64,000 bases of DNA from Paenilisteria riparia FSL S10-1204. GTDB lineage: Bacteria > Bacillota > Bacilli > Lactobacillales > Listeriaceae. This document shows positions 48,079-57,227 of the stretch, one piece after another. Location: contig NZ_AODL01000010.1 in assembly GCF_000525995.1 (NCBI RefSeq), positions 1 through 64,000 on the forward strand, in the 5' to 3' direction. The first letter of the stretch is position 1. Every line of letters starts with the position of its first letter. The position numbers and the translations under genes are program-made. The notes beneath the pieces are model-generated. The model was not told the origin of the DNA. It made no database searches and saw nothing but the letters and a program-made list of their open reading frames with translations.

Positions 48079-48283
48079 TTATTCCGTTACAAGTTCTACA
48101 GCCTTATTATCCCTTGGCACAGTTACAATAATCGCGATCAACGAAGGCAAGCAAAAACCAACATTTGTCAATAAACCGATCATCGCTGCTAAATCAATAT
48201 TTCCACTCGCCGTAATCACACCGTAGACTGTTGCCGAAATTGCAATGCCAAACAATCCGCGATAGGCCCTATTTTTCTCCTAA
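48079..48283 (-). pseudogene. C-terminal remnant of a membrane transporter
   Basis: A minus-strand frame of about 67 codons with no ATG at its start (a stop precedes it) encodes two hydrophobic segments, LFGIAISATVYGVITASG and MIGLLTNVGFCLPSLIAIIV, and ends VPRDNKAVELVTE. It has the look of the end of an MFS permease. I find no matching N-terminal part upstream; the next gene on that strand is a complete, different transporter. Probably a deletion relic left when locus 2 was placed here. Confidence 0.55.
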
Positions 48284-48302
48284 AAAAATATTTAAATGGA
48301 TA

Positions 48303-48345
48303 GCGCAAAAAAAGACTCAAGTAAGTCAACGAGTCTTTTTTTGCT
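48303..48345. terminator. Bidirectional terminator at the MFS gene end
   Basis: AAAAAAAGACTC pairs with GAGTCTTTTTTT around AAGTAAGTCAAC. The stop codon of the MFS gene (48326-48328) lies in the loop side. Confidence 0.8.
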
Positions 48346-49741
48346 TATTAGTTAAGAAGAAACTCGGAATGAAGATGAGCGCGAGGACCACAGCAGATAC
48401 TAGAAAACCAGCCTGGAAACCTTTCAAACTCGCGGCAAAAGAGGGATGTAAGACTTGAACGAAACTGGCGACAACCGTAGCGATAACGGCGGAACCAAAA
48501 CTGGAACCGAGATTTTCGATAATGTTAATGCCAATACTAGCTTCAGGAATTTGCTTGTTATCAAGACCTGTATACGCGTCGGTCGTCAGTGGCAAATTAA
48601 TACCTCCAATGCTTGTACCGCGGATGAATAAGATGATGGAAATCCAAATCATACTCGTTTTATCCGTAATAAAGACAAGCGGAATTGAGCCAATAAGTGA
48701 AAGAGCGAGGCTGACCATCACGACATATTTGGCGCCGAATTTATCAATCATTTTACCAATCACAGGTCTCGTCACAATCATACCAACACCTTGCGGAATC
48801 AGTGCGATCGCAGCTTCAATAGGCGTGAAATGGCGGAAAGTTTGGAAGAAAAGCGGCATAATAATCATTGGCCCCATAATGGCGATATTCGCGAGGAAAA
48901 GCCCAATACTCGATGCCGCAAAACGCTTATGCACGAACAAGTTTAACGGAAGAACCGTTTGATTTTTGCGAATGTGGTTGTAGATGACATAAACGACCGC
49001 CAAAACAAGGCCAACACCAACGCAAAGCAATGTTTCGCTATTGTTGAAAGAAGCGTGGCTGGCGGCTTTTGTAATACCGTAAATCAAGGCAACACTCATA
49101 CCAGCCAAAGTAACAATCCCGAAAACATCGAGCTTACTATCTTTGTTGAACGGTTCGAACTCAGGAATCGATTTCATCATTAACGGCACCGCGATAAGAA
49201 CGATAAACACGTTGATAAAGAAAATCCAGTGCCACGAGGCGAAATGAATAATAAAGCCACCGATAACAGGGCCGAGAATTGGACCAAGAATCATGGGCGT
49301 CGTAACAATTGCGATGACTCTACCGAGATTTTCAGGTCCCGCCGTTTTGACGAGAAGCGTTGACATCAGCGTAGTAATGACACCAGCGCTAAACCCTTGA
49401 AGCAGTCGGAAGAAAATGAAACTGGAAACATCCCAGCTAAGCCCAGCAAGAACCGAAGTAATCCCAAAAGCGACAACCGCTCCGATAAAAATTCTCTTGC
49501 CATTGAATTTATTCATCAGCCAACCAGATATAGGCACGGCGATGGCGAGAGCTAAAACGTAACCTGTAATGGCCCATTGGATTGTATCTAAAGTTGTGTG
49601 GAAGTCTTTATTTAGTTGGTCGATGGCGATATTCACCATAGTTGAGTCCAGCATCGGTGCAATGGCGCCAAGTGCGATAGCCCAAGCCGCGACGAGGATT
49701 TCTCTGGATAATCCTGAACCTTTTACTTTGTTTTTAGTCAT
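48326..49741 (-). CDS. DHA2 family multidrug MFS transporter (EmrB/QacA-like)
   Basis: 471 residues, 14 membrane segments. LDSTMVNIAIDQLNKDFHT in helix 1 is the DHA2 signature, ITGYVLALAIAVPISGWLMN follows, and GPILGPVIGGFII is the antiporter motif C. It should export drugs or metabolites in exchange for protons. ATG 49741 follows AAGGAG at about 8 bases on the minus strand. The promoter at 49787-49815 is enclosed by an inverted repeat, so a repressor is likely, but none is adjacent. Substrate unknown. Confidence 0.92.
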   Translation of the reverse strand: MTKNKVKGSGLSREILVAAWAIALGAIAPMLDSTMVNIAIDQLNKDFHTTLDTIQWAITGYVLALAIAVPISGWLMNKFNGKRIFIGAVVAFGITSVLAGLSWDVSSFIFFRLLQGFSAGVITTLMSTLLVKTAGPENLGRVIAIVTTPMILGPILGPVIGGFIIHFASWHWIFFINVFIVLIAVPLMMKSIPEFEPFNKDSKLDVFGIVTLAGMSVALIYGITKAASHASFNNSETLLCVGVGLVLAVVYVIYNHIRKNQTVLPLNLFVHKRFAASSIGLFLANIAIMGPMIIMPLFFQTFRHFTPIEAAIALIPQGVGMIVTRPVIGKMIDKFGAKYVVMVSLALSLIGSIPLVFITDKTSMIWISIILFIRGTSIGGINLPLTTDAYTGLDNKQIPEASIGINIIENLGSSFGSAVIATVVASFVQVLHPSFAASLKGFQAGFLVSAVVLALIFIPSFFLTNKQKKTR

Positions 49742-50075
49742 GTGGAAAACTCCTTGTAGATATATTGATTCCTAGGAAACATAATTATCTTATAACTATT
49801 TAGTTTCCTTGTCAACAAAAAATGTACCCCTTTTTGTTTTTCAGATGTTCATCTGTAAATTAGGAGTAGGTTTATCTAGTTAATGGATTATGTTTCTCAA
49901 TAAATATACTGAGGAAATTCCCAATAATTTTATAATGTTATATTTAATGTTTTTATAACTGTAAAAATAAGCATTCAGGAACAAAATCGCTACGTTTAGG
50001 ACTAATGGAATATATATCAAATTTATTATGGTATAATGTGATTTACTACACTAATAGGGAGAGATAGCACTGAAA
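49742..50075. other. A/T-rich divergent intergenic region
   Basis: It holds the MFS promoter with its inverted repeat (listed separately) and, on the plus strand, TATAAT at 50032-50037 about 40 bases before the small secreted-protein gene, without a good -35. I see no gene. Confidence 0.5.
49774..49815 (-). promoter_or_regulatory. MFS gene promoter enclosed by an inverted repeat
   Basis: On the minus strand, TTGACA (49810-49815), a 17-base spacer and TAAGAT (49787-49792). AGGAAAC at 49774-49780 and GTTTCCT at 49803-49809 form an inverted repeat whose arms flank the -10 and abut the -35, as expected for a repressor site. Confidence 0.65.
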
Positions 50076-50318
50076 ATGATTAGAATTAGTTTATGTTTTT
50101 GCTTGGCAGCGTGGCAGTGGAATCGTTAAATGTGTTTGCTGATGAAACGCATAATCACGAAAAAATGAACAGCAAATCAGAAACCAAAAAAAGGCTAGTG
50201 CCAACTTATCTACTGATAATCTAATAGTTAAAAATGTGAAGGGGCTAGAATACTCTATGCCAAAAATGCCCCCGCTGATTTAATTAATCTATATTTAAAA
50301 GCAGGATGGGAGAGGTGA
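50076..50318 (+). pseudogene. Small secreted protein, three homopolymer indels
   Basis: Allowing one extra base in each of three runs (T5 near 50095, A7 near 50188, A5 near 50263), one frame of about 80 codons appears. It starts MIRISLCFLLGSVAVESLNV then FADETHNHEKMNSKSETKK (a signal peptide and charged start) and ends PADLINLYLKAGWER. I do not recognise the family. A weak GGGAGAG lies 15 bases before the ATG. It is A/T-rich compared with its neighbours and directly precedes another broken small gene, so the pair looks like a decaying or poorly sequenced acquired unit. Confidence 0.5.
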
Positions 50319-50325
50319 ATAGCAT

Positions 50326-50845
50326 TTGACTAAGAAATGGATATTAATAATTTCACTAATTATTTTGGCAGTGTTATTATTTGTAGGTTTTATGTGGTTT
50401 AAAAATAATGGACCAATAAAAGATACATCACTAAAAGATGATGGTATTGGAAAGCTGACCGTTGGTATGGATGAGGAACACATCCGCCATTATTATCCGG
50501 AATTCGCTATTTCTCATGGGAAAAATAACAATACGTATTATTATAATGATGAAGATAGTTTTGTTGTTACTGCCCAGAATAAGAAGATAGTCTGTATTGA
50601 ATTGAGAAATGAAGTGCCAAATCAAAAACTAACGACGAAAAAAAAATATAACATTGGGTAGCTCATTGAAAGACGTTGAACAGGCCTACGGAAAAAATTA
50701 TAGAAAAAAATCTACAGAACGATATGGAGATGTGATAGAGTTTCAAGATTCTAAAACAAATCAAAAGCTAGTATTTGGAATGTTTGATAATAAAGTCAAT
50801 GTAATCATATTTTATGATTATGAAAAATTTGAGTACCAATTTTAA
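50326..50845 (+). pseudogene. Membrane-anchored small protein of unknown function, frameshifted at an A9 tract
   Basis: TTG 50326 follows GAGAGGTG. One N-terminal membrane helix (ILIISLIILAVLLFVGFMWF) precedes an extracytoplasmic domain with IGKLTVGMDEEHIRHYYPEF. Reducing the A9 at 50638-50646 to A8 joins a second part, KNITLGSSLKDVEQAYGKNY, and the protein ends in VIIFYDYEKFEYQF. The repeated pattern 'G, then about ten residues, then Y' in GMDEEHIRHYYPEF and GSSLKDVEQAYGKNY resembles the paired motif of small secreted Gram-positive proteins that I cannot name. Low GC compared with the surroundings. Confidence 0.65.
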
Positions 50846-50872
50846 TTAACCGCGTATTGAAGTTAAGCAATC

Positions 50873-50919
50873 TAAAAAGCCCTTGAATTAATTTTCATAG
50901 GCTTTTTTTGTTGGTTTTT
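50873..50919 (+). terminator. Terminator of the small-protein pair
   Basis: AAAAAGCC and GGCTTTTTTT pair around an A/T-rich loop, followed by TTGTTGG. Confidence 0.7.
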
Positions 50920-51034
50920 AAATGTGGCTCAAGGTCAATTGTTGCGGTAACTTATTTTCCTACCCAAACATTTATTATATTGTTTTAATTGGAGGGCATT
51001 TCTGTGTGCGTTAGTCTGCATAGGATATACTCCA

Positions 51035-51503
51035 TTACCTAATATCCAACCCTTGCTTCCTAATCTCCTCATCAAGATGCTGATTATACTTCTCCATAAA
51101 AGCCAACAACATATCATACTGCTCGTCGGTCACTTGCTCAAACACCGCTTTGTCGCGGTCTTGGAATTGTTTGTGGACTTCTTCGTGGATATTGAAAATC
51201 TTTTGGCCGTGCTCGGTAAGACGGAAATAGATTTCTTTTTTATTATCAGGTTTTTGATAGCTTTCGATGTAGCCTTTTTTTTAGGAGTTTTTTCGTGATT
51301 TTGCTGGCGGCGCCTCGGGTCATGTAGAGGGACTGCGCTAGTTTGGTCACATTAGGGTCAGTCGTTTTTTCAATGGCTTCGATGCAGTGGACCTCCGAGG
51401 CTTTGTAGCCGTCAAGCCGGACTTCCATCTCGAACTTGTTCAGCCAGCCCATCTTATTTAGCAGGTCCCTCACACCGTCCATCACTTGATCTGCTTTATT
51501 CAT
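51035..51503 (-). pseudogene. MarR family regulator, frameshifted at an A8 tract
   Basis: The first frame has the winged-helix core DGYKASEVHCIEAIEKTTDP then VTKLAQSLYMTRGAASKITK and breaks after KLLKK. Reducing the eight-base run at 51275-51282 to seven continues as GYIESYQKPDNKKEIYFRLT (the wing), then EHGQKIFNIHEEVHKQF, and ends KQGLDIR. The joined length of about 156 residues is normal for MarR. ATG 51503 lies 15 bases upstream-side of the ROK gene end, and both are on the minus strand. Target unknown; it may be cotranscribed with the ROK regulator. Confidence 0.85.
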
Positions 51504-51517
51504 CGTCTATCCTCCCA

Positions 51518-52669
51518 TCATTTCAATTCGAATTTCGGAACTTCTAAAAAATTAGAAATCGTAACAACCGCTGCACCGAACAAAATGGCTTCTTCACCGA
51601 GTTGGGCGGTTTTTAGTTCGATATTTTGCGCGGTTAGGCGTGGTAATCGTTCTTTGATTTGCTCTGGAAAACTTGGAATAAGTCGGCTGATTTCGCTGTG
51701 AATTGCAATGACTTTCGGGTTGTAAAGCGCAATCGTGTTGTGAACGGCGATTGTGAGGTAGTCAATCATGCTGTCGATGAGTTGGATAGCTTGGCGATTA
51801 TTAGCGACATACGCGCGATGTAAATCTGGAATAATGGCTTCTGGATTGCCCGAAATGTTACGAAATGCGTCTAAAATGACTTTCTCCGAACTATACGTTT
51901 CCAAACAACCACGTCCGCCACAAGAGCAGGGGTTGCCGTTAATATGAACAATCATGTGACCAATCTCACCGCTAAGCCCGTTTTCACCAGTGTAAAGTGT
52001 GTCGTTCATAATGATACCAGCGCCAAGGCCTGCGTGAATGCTGATGCCAACAAGATTATGGTACGTATTATTTTTAGCATGCTCACTAAGTGCGAGTAAA
52101 TTCGCTTCGTTTTCAATCAAAATCGGAAAATCAAAATGTTGTGCGAGTTCAGACGCTAGCGGGAAATCGGCAAAATCATACGCTGGCGTGAACGTAATCC
52201 AATTATTTTGCACGACACCATGAATCGCGATAGTCATTCCAATGACGCCAAAAGGTGATTTTGGAAGCTTGGCGGTAATTTCTTGGATAATCGTAACTAA
52301 ATCAGCGGTAATGGTGTTTTTTTCGATGGTTCGAAAGGGGAGAAGTTTCCGATTTTTGGTCGAACCGTCGAGATAGTGAATCATAGTATCTATGTAATCG
52401 TAGCCGATGTCAACGCTGATGGCGAACCCCGCGGCTTTGTTTAGTTCTAGCATGATTGGCTTGCGGCCACCTTGCGTGGTACTCTCGCCGATGCCGACTT
52501 CTTGAATTAACTGTTGCGCGATAAGTGTTTTGACAATGGCGGAAACACTGGCTTTATTAAGGCCAATTTTTTCAGAGAGGTTGGCGCGTGATAAAGGTCC
52601 TTCATTAACGATAACGCTTAGCACCGTGCGCTCATTTGTTTCTCTAATTCCTGTCCTGTTTGCAAACAT
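51518..52669 (-). CDS. ROK family repressor (XylR-like)
   Basis: 383 residues. The N-terminal winged helix (VLSVIVNEGPLSRANLSEKI, LNKASVSAIVKTLIAQQLIQ) is joined to a ROK domain with GVSIHAGLGAGIIMN-like sequence (VGISIHAGLGAGII) and the zinc motif GNPCSCGGRGCLE. It is divergent from the alpha-xylosidase gene. A xylO-like palindrome at 52778-52804 sits on that gene's start of transcription, so it is very probably the repressor of the cassette, with an alpha-xyloside or xylose as inducer. GGAGG lies 8 bases before ATG 52669 on the minus strand. Confidence 0.93.
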   Translation of the reverse strand: MFANRTGIRETNERTVLSVIVNEGPLSRANLSEKIGLNKASVSAIVKTLIAQQLIQEVGIGESTTQGGRKPIMLELNKAAGFAISVDIGYDYIDTMIHYLDGSTKNRKLLPFRTIEKNTITADLVTIIQEITAKLPKSPFGVIGMTIAIHGVVQNNWITFTPAYDFADFPLASELAQHFDFPILIENEANLLALSEHAKNNTYHNLVGISIHAGLGAGIIMNDTLYTGENGLSGEIGHMIVHINGNPCSCGGRGCLETYSSEKVILDAFRNISGNPEAIIPDLHRAYVANNRQAIQLIDSMIDYLTIAVHNTIALYNPKVIAIHSEISRLIPSFPEQIKERLPRLTAQNIELKTAQLGEEAILFGAAVVTISNFLEVPKFELK

Positions 52670-52734
52670 GACGACACCTCCTGTTACTCATTGTAGCGGT
52701 TAACGCCGTCTTTGTCCAATGCGCAAAATAGAAA

Positions 52735-52748
52735 AGAAAGCGCTTGAC
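52735..52748. promoter_or_regulatory. Candidate cre (CcpA) site overlapping the -35 of the xylosidase promoter
   Basis: AGAAAGCGCTTGAC has the GAAAGCGCTT core of cre sites and mismatches at its edges. Position over the -35 would give carbon catabolite repression. Confidence 0.5.
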
Positions 52749-52772
52749 AAAACAAAGTTGTCGTATTAATAT
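52744..52772 (+). promoter_or_regulatory. Promoter of the alpha-xylosidase operon
   Basis: TTGACA (52744-52749), a 17-base spacer and TAATAT (52767-52772). Confidence 0.8.
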
Positions 52773-52777
52773 GATGT

Positions 52778-52804
52778 TAGTTAGTTTATTATGCTAACGA
52801 ACTA
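52778..52804. promoter_or_regulatory. xylO-like operator
   Basis: TAGTTAGTT and AACGAACTA form an inverted repeat (8 of 9 positions) around a 9-base centre. This matches the known XylR operator architecture (TTAGTTTGTT and its complement). It covers the expected transcription start. Confidence 0.75.
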
Positions 52805-52816
52805 GGAGGGACGAAA

Positions 52817-55086
52817 ATGAAATTTACTGATGGTATATGGCTTGTAAAAGAAGGCTTCGAGATTCAAAGTCCTAAAGAAGTATTCGACTATGAATTGAAA
52901 GCGGATTCACTAAAAATTCACGCACCATTTAAAAAAAATTAAAAACACGTGGCGACACCTTAAATCTAGGCTTGATGACAACGGAAATCCATTCGCCGCG
53001 AGAAGACGTCATGACGATTCGTTTGACACATCACGACGGTAGCGCACCGAAGTCACCAGCTTTTCCAGTAGAAGATGGGCACATTGCTTTGAAATCTAGC
53101 GAAACAGACGGTGATATTACGGTAAGCTCAGGTAATTTGCGAGTCGTCGTCGATAAAGAGAATTACGCGTTAACCTTTTACGGAAAAGACCAATTTTTGA
53201 CGAAATCAGACGTGAATGGGCAAGGCTACATCACTTCGTCATCGCAAAATTACATACGAGAACGGCTTGACTTAGGCGTTGGTGAGAACATTTATGGCCT
53301 TGGCGAACGCTTCACAAATTTTGTGAAAAACGGACAAACCGTGGATATTTGGAATAAAGACGGCGGCACAAGTAGTGACCAGTCCTACAAAAACGTCCCA
53401 TTTTTCGTTAGCAATAAAGGATACGGCGTATTTGTGAATCATCCAGAAAACGTATCATTTGAAGTAGGCTCCGAGCATGTGTCTAAAAATCAATTTAGCG
53501 TAGCGGGCGAAAGACTGGAATACATTCTTATTTATGGCCCAAGCATGGAAGAAATTTTGCGGAAGTATACGGATTTGATGGGGAAACCAGCATTGCCGCC
53601 AGCTTGGTCATTCGGGCTTTGGTTAAGTACATCGTTTTGCACGGATTATAATGAAGAGACGGTGAACAGCTTTATCGATGGCATGAAAGAGCGCGATATT
53701 CCGTTAGACGTTTTCCATTTTGATTGTTTCTGGATGAAGGATTTCGAATGGTGCAATTTCGAGTGGGATAAGCGCGTTTTCCCCGAACCAGAGAAAATGT
53801 TGGCAAAACTAAAAGCGAAAGGTCTCAAAATTTGCGTGTGGATCAATCCGTACATCGCGCAGAAATCTGCATTATTCGCAGAAGGCAAAGAACATGGCTA
53901 TTTCATTAAAAATCGAGACGGTTCCGTGTGGCAATGGGATTTATGGCAAGGCGGTCAAGCCATTGTTGATTTCACAAATCCAGACGCATGTGCTTGGTAT
54001 CGCGCGAAGTTAAGCGCTTTAATCGATATGGGCGTAGACTGCTTCAAAACCGATTTCGGCGAAAGAATCCCGACCGATGTGCAGTATTTCGACGGCTCCG
54101 ATCCAGAAAAAATGCACAATTATTACGCGTATCAATATAACGAAGTCGTTTTTGACTTATTAAAAGAGAAGAAAGGCGAGCAAGAAGCCGTACTATTTGC
54201 TAGATCCGCAACAGCGGGTTCACAGAAATTCCCAGTACACTGGGGCGGTGACTGCTTGTCTACGTATAGCTCGATGGCAGAATCATTGCGTGGCGGCCTA
54301 TCGTTCATGCTATCCGGATTTAGCTTCTGGAGCCATGACATCGGTGGATTTGAAGAAGGCGCGACACCAGATATTTACAAGCGCTGGACCCAATTCGGCC
54401 TACTTTCCTCACACAGTCGCTACCACGGAAACGTCGAGTATCGCGTACCATGGATTTTCGACGAAGAAGCAGTAGACGTGACTCGCAAATTTACAAAACT
54501 AAAAATGCGCCTCATGCCATACTTGTTCAAACAAGCCGTAACGGCGCACAAAGAAGGCGTTCCAGTCATGCGTCCAATGGTATTAGCATACACCGAAGAC
54601 CCAGCCGCCGCAACGCTGGACCGCCAATACATGCTAGGTGAGAACCTACTCGTAGCCCCAATTTTTAATGACCAAGGTCAAGCCGAGTTCTACCTTCCAA
54701 AAGGAAAATGGACGAACATCCTAACCGAGCAAGTGTACGACGGCGGCCAATGGGTTTCTGAGCACCACGACTACATGAGCCTGCCACTTTTAGCAAAAGA
54801 AAACAGCATTATCGTTCATGGCACCGAAGAAAATCACGCCGAATATGACTACACTGAAAAACCAACTATTCACATCTACGGCTTCGAAAATGACGGTTCA
54901 GAAGCAAACACAAGCATTTACCAAACAACTGGCCAACAAAAAGCAACCATCCATGTTCAAAACAAAAACAACGAAGTCACCGTCCAAACAAAAGGCTTAG
55001 CAGAATACACCATCATTTGGCACAAACAACACAATCCAGCAACAAAAACTTACGAAACAACCGAAAAAACAATCAAATTATCATAA
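52817..55086 (+). pseudogene. GH31 alpha-xylosidase (YicI-like), frameshifted near the start
   Basis: ATG 52817 follows ACTAGGAGGGA and reads MKFTDGIWLVKEGFEIQSPK for 41 codons before TAA. Adding one A to the A8 at 52931-52938 gives PFKKKLKTRGDTLNLGLMTT and joins the remaining 700 codons. The catalytic domain has GLWLSTSFCTDYNEETV, FHFDCFWMKDFEW, the nucleophile in CFKTDFGERIPTD and the acid/base Asp in HWGGDC, the exact pattern of YicI-type alpha-xylosidases, which remove alpha-linked xylose from isoprimeverose and xyloglucan fragments. It is about 757 residues when repaired. An internal start at 52975 would lack part of the N-terminal beta domain. The next gene is the matching transporter. 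Confidence 0.88.
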
Positions 55087-55087
55087 A

Positions 55088-55130
55088 AACTAATGTTCCT
55101 ATTCCAGAGATGCGGATAGGAACATTAGAA
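55088..55130 (+). promoter_or_regulatory. Perfect hairpin between xylosidase and symporter genes
   Basis: CTAATGTTCCTAT (55090-55102) pairs with ATAGGAACATTAG (55116-55128) over 13 bp. No U-run follows and the symporter ribosome site begins right after it. More likely an mRNA stability or processing element that sets different levels of the two proteins than a terminator. Confidence 0.6.
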
Positions 55131-55143
55131 AGGTGGAATTTTT

Positions 55144-56529
55144 ATGGAGGCAACAGGAAGAATGACGGCAGAACAACCATTGAAAGCGATGGTGCCGTGG
55201 AAAGAAAGAATTAGTTATGGTTTAAGTGATACCGCATGTAATCTCGCATTTCAAGTAATTTCAACCTATTTAATGTTTTTCTACACAGATGTATACGGAA
55301 TTAGTGCCGCAGCAGTCGGAACTTTATTTTTAGTTGCGCGTGTTATCGATGCTTTTGACGGACCGATCATTGGTATTTTCATCGACCGCACCAACACACG
55401 ATGGGGAAAAAGCCGTCCGTTCTTCCTTTGGTTCGCCATTCCCTTTGGCTTAATGTGCGTACTAACCTTTACCACACCAGGCTTTGGTGACGCCGGCAAG
55501 ATTGCATGGGCATACGTCACCTATATTCTAGTAGGTATTTTATATTCTTGCGTAAACTTGCCAATCACGTCGATTTTACCAAGCTTAACCAACAATCCAA
55601 AAGAAAGAACCGTCCTTGGAACGGTACGTCAATTTGGCGGAACACTAGGACAAATTATCGTAACTGTATTCACACTACCAATCGTAGCAGCACTAGGAAA
55701 AGGCAACGACCAAAAAGGATTTTTCCTAACGATTTTAATTTTTTCCATCATCGCGGTCGTATTATTACTTAACACATTTTTCAACACAAAAGAACGCATC
55801 GAAAATGTCCAAAAAGTCGTGCGCGTAAAAGATAGCGTTAAAGCAATGAAGCGCAACTGGCCATGGATTATCATGATTTTGATGAACTTCATTTACTGGA
55901 TGGCCATGACGATGAAAAACCAGACAACCGTGTATTTCTTCAAATATAACTTAAATCGCGAAGACTTAGTACCAATGATTATGGCGCTAGCATTCGGTTC
56001 CTTACTAACCTTGCTCATGACTCCAGCCGTAGCCGGAAAACTAGGCAAACGAAACACGATGGTCGGTGGACTCATTTTAGCCATTATCGGTCAAGTGATT
56101 ATGGGCGTTGGGGCACATAGCTTGAGTATTCCAATCATCATCGTTGGCGTGGTCATTAATGCTTTCGGAACAGGCTTCATTTCAGGACTTCTTTCCGTTA
56201 TGCTTGCCGACACAGTCGATTACGGCGAATGGAAAAGCGGCGTTCGTGCCCAAGGGTTGTTAACATCCGCATCAAGCTTCGGTGCAAAATTCGGAATGGG
56301 AATCGGGGGCGCCATGACTGCAGGAATTTTAGCAGCAGGAGGTTACCAAGCCAATAAAACGCAAACAGCCGCAGCACTTCAATCCATCGAATTTAACTTC
56401 ATTTGGATACCAATTATCGGTTTTGTCATCGCAGGAATCGCATTATTTTTCTACAAAGCCGACAAACTTGAAAAAATGTATTTAGTGGAATTAGCAGAAC
56501 GCAATAAAAAACTAAAAAATCAACAATAA
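55144..56529 (+). CDS. GPH family glycoside:cation symporter (YicJ-like)
   Basis: 461 residues, 12 membrane segments. ERISYGLSDTACNLAFQVIS, FFYTDVYGIS-like sequence (FFYTDVYGI) and RVIDAFDGPIIGIFIDRTNT are typical of the GPH/MelB branch, and DTVDYGEWKSGVRAQGLLTS is its conserved loop motif. With the alpha-xylosidase upstream it matches the yicIJ pair of enterobacteria, so the substrate is likely an alpha-xyloside such as isoprimeverose, carried with H+ or Na+. AAAGGTGG precedes ATG 55144. Confidence 0.92.
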   Translation: MEATGRMTAEQPLKAMVPWKERISYGLSDTACNLAFQVISTYLMFFYTDVYGISAAAVGTLFLVARVIDAFDGPIIGIFIDRTNTRWGKSRPFFLWFAIPFGLMCVLTFTTPGFGDAGKIAWAYVTYILVGILYSCVNLPITSILPSLTNNPKERTVLGTVRQFGGTLGQIIVTVFTLPIVAALGKGNDQKGFFLTILIFSIIAVVLLLNTFFNTKERIENVQKVVRVKDSVKAMKRNWPWIIMILMNFIYWMAMTMKNQTTVYFFKYNLNREDLVPMIMALAFGSLLTLLMTPAVAGKLGKRNTMVGGLILAIIGQVIMGVGAHSLSIPIIIVGVVINAFGTGFISGLLSVMLADTVDYGEWKSGVRAQGLLTSASSFGAKFGMGIGGAMTAGILAAGGYQANKTQTAAALQSIEFNFIWIPIIGFVIAGIALFFYKADKLEKMYLVELAERNKKLKNQQ

Positions 56530-56533
56530 AAGA

Positions 56534-56592
56534 AGCCGCTTCTCACCAGATTCCGTCCTAATTACTAGGAGGCGAATCAGTGAGAGGCGGCT
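56534..56592. terminator. Long hairpin at the end of the xyloside operon
   Basis: AGCCGCTTCTCAC (56534-56546) pairs with GTGAGAGGCGGCT (56580-56592) with one mismatch. The tail is weak (CTTAAGT), so termination is likely but not certain. Confidence 0.5.
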
Positions 56593-56603
56593 CTTAAGTG
56601 TCG

Positions 56604-57045
56604 TTATTTTACTTGTGCTTCAATGGATTGAGGCGTTAAGCCAGAATCATTTACTTGTCGAATTTCATATACTAGCCCATCTTCATTGAATTCAAAAAAC
56701 TCAACAGAATTATAAGTGAATGCCTTCTGTGTCTTCGATGCGCTTGTTCCGTCTGGGAATGTAATATCGCCCGTTAAAGATCCTGACATAACATAGCGAG
56801 AAACTGCAACATTCCCGTCAGCATAAATTTCATGATCGGCAACTTGTGCATCCTCAAAAGAAGCAGTAATCGAACGTAACGCGTTTACAAAATTGTCAGC
56901 GCCCTGAATAAGTTGTCCATTTTTGTAAAATTTGATGTTCTCCGTAATTAATTCATACTGCTTGTCAAAATCCCGGTTGTTTAAGTTTGTGTGAAATTTT
57001 TTTTGGAATGGCTCTCTTTTCTTCTAATGTAAGTTGACTAATCAT
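56604..57045 (-). pseudogene. SnoaL/NTF2-like protein, frameshifted at a T8 tract
   Basis: ATG 57045 follows GGGGATAG. It reads MISQLTLEEKRAIPKK and stops early; reducing the run of eight at 56997-57004 to seven joins FHTNLNNRDFDKQYELITEN, then VNALRSITASFEDAQVADHE, SRYVMSGSLTGDITF and YEIRQVNDSGLTP. Pattern and length (about 146 residues) fit the SnoaL/ester-cyclase type of NTF2-like fold. These are small enzymes or binding proteins acting on diverse ligands. The substrate cannot be predicted. It stands alone between the symporter and the channel gene. Confidence 0.75.
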
Positions 57046-57195
57046 CGTTCACTATCCCCTCTCATCTCTATTAACGTATGAACTAAACAAAAGCTGTTAA
57101 AAAAAGTATACCATACAATTATATCTAAAATTATGAAGAATTTGATAATTTATTCGAAAAAAATTGAAAAAAACTGTGTATTTTACTCGTTCCAA

Positions 57196-57227
57196 TAAAA
57201 AATGGCACCGGAGTGCCATTTTTTATT
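57196..57227 (-). terminator. Bidirectional terminator at the ClC gene end
   Basis: AAAAAATGGCAC pairs with GTGCCATTTTTT around a CGGA tetraloop; both strands have a U-run. Confidence 0.85.

Noticed and set aside
52972..55086. Alpha-xylosidase starting at the internal TTG/ATG near 52972
   Set aside because: No ribosome site is there. The strong AGGAGGG site at 52817 and the missing N-terminal beta domain show the gene begins upstream with a frame break.
57011..57021. A GA-repeat slip as the cause of the SnoaL-like frameshift
   Set aside because: Shortening the T8 at 56997-57004 gives a natural junction (RAIPKKFHTNLNN) without other change.
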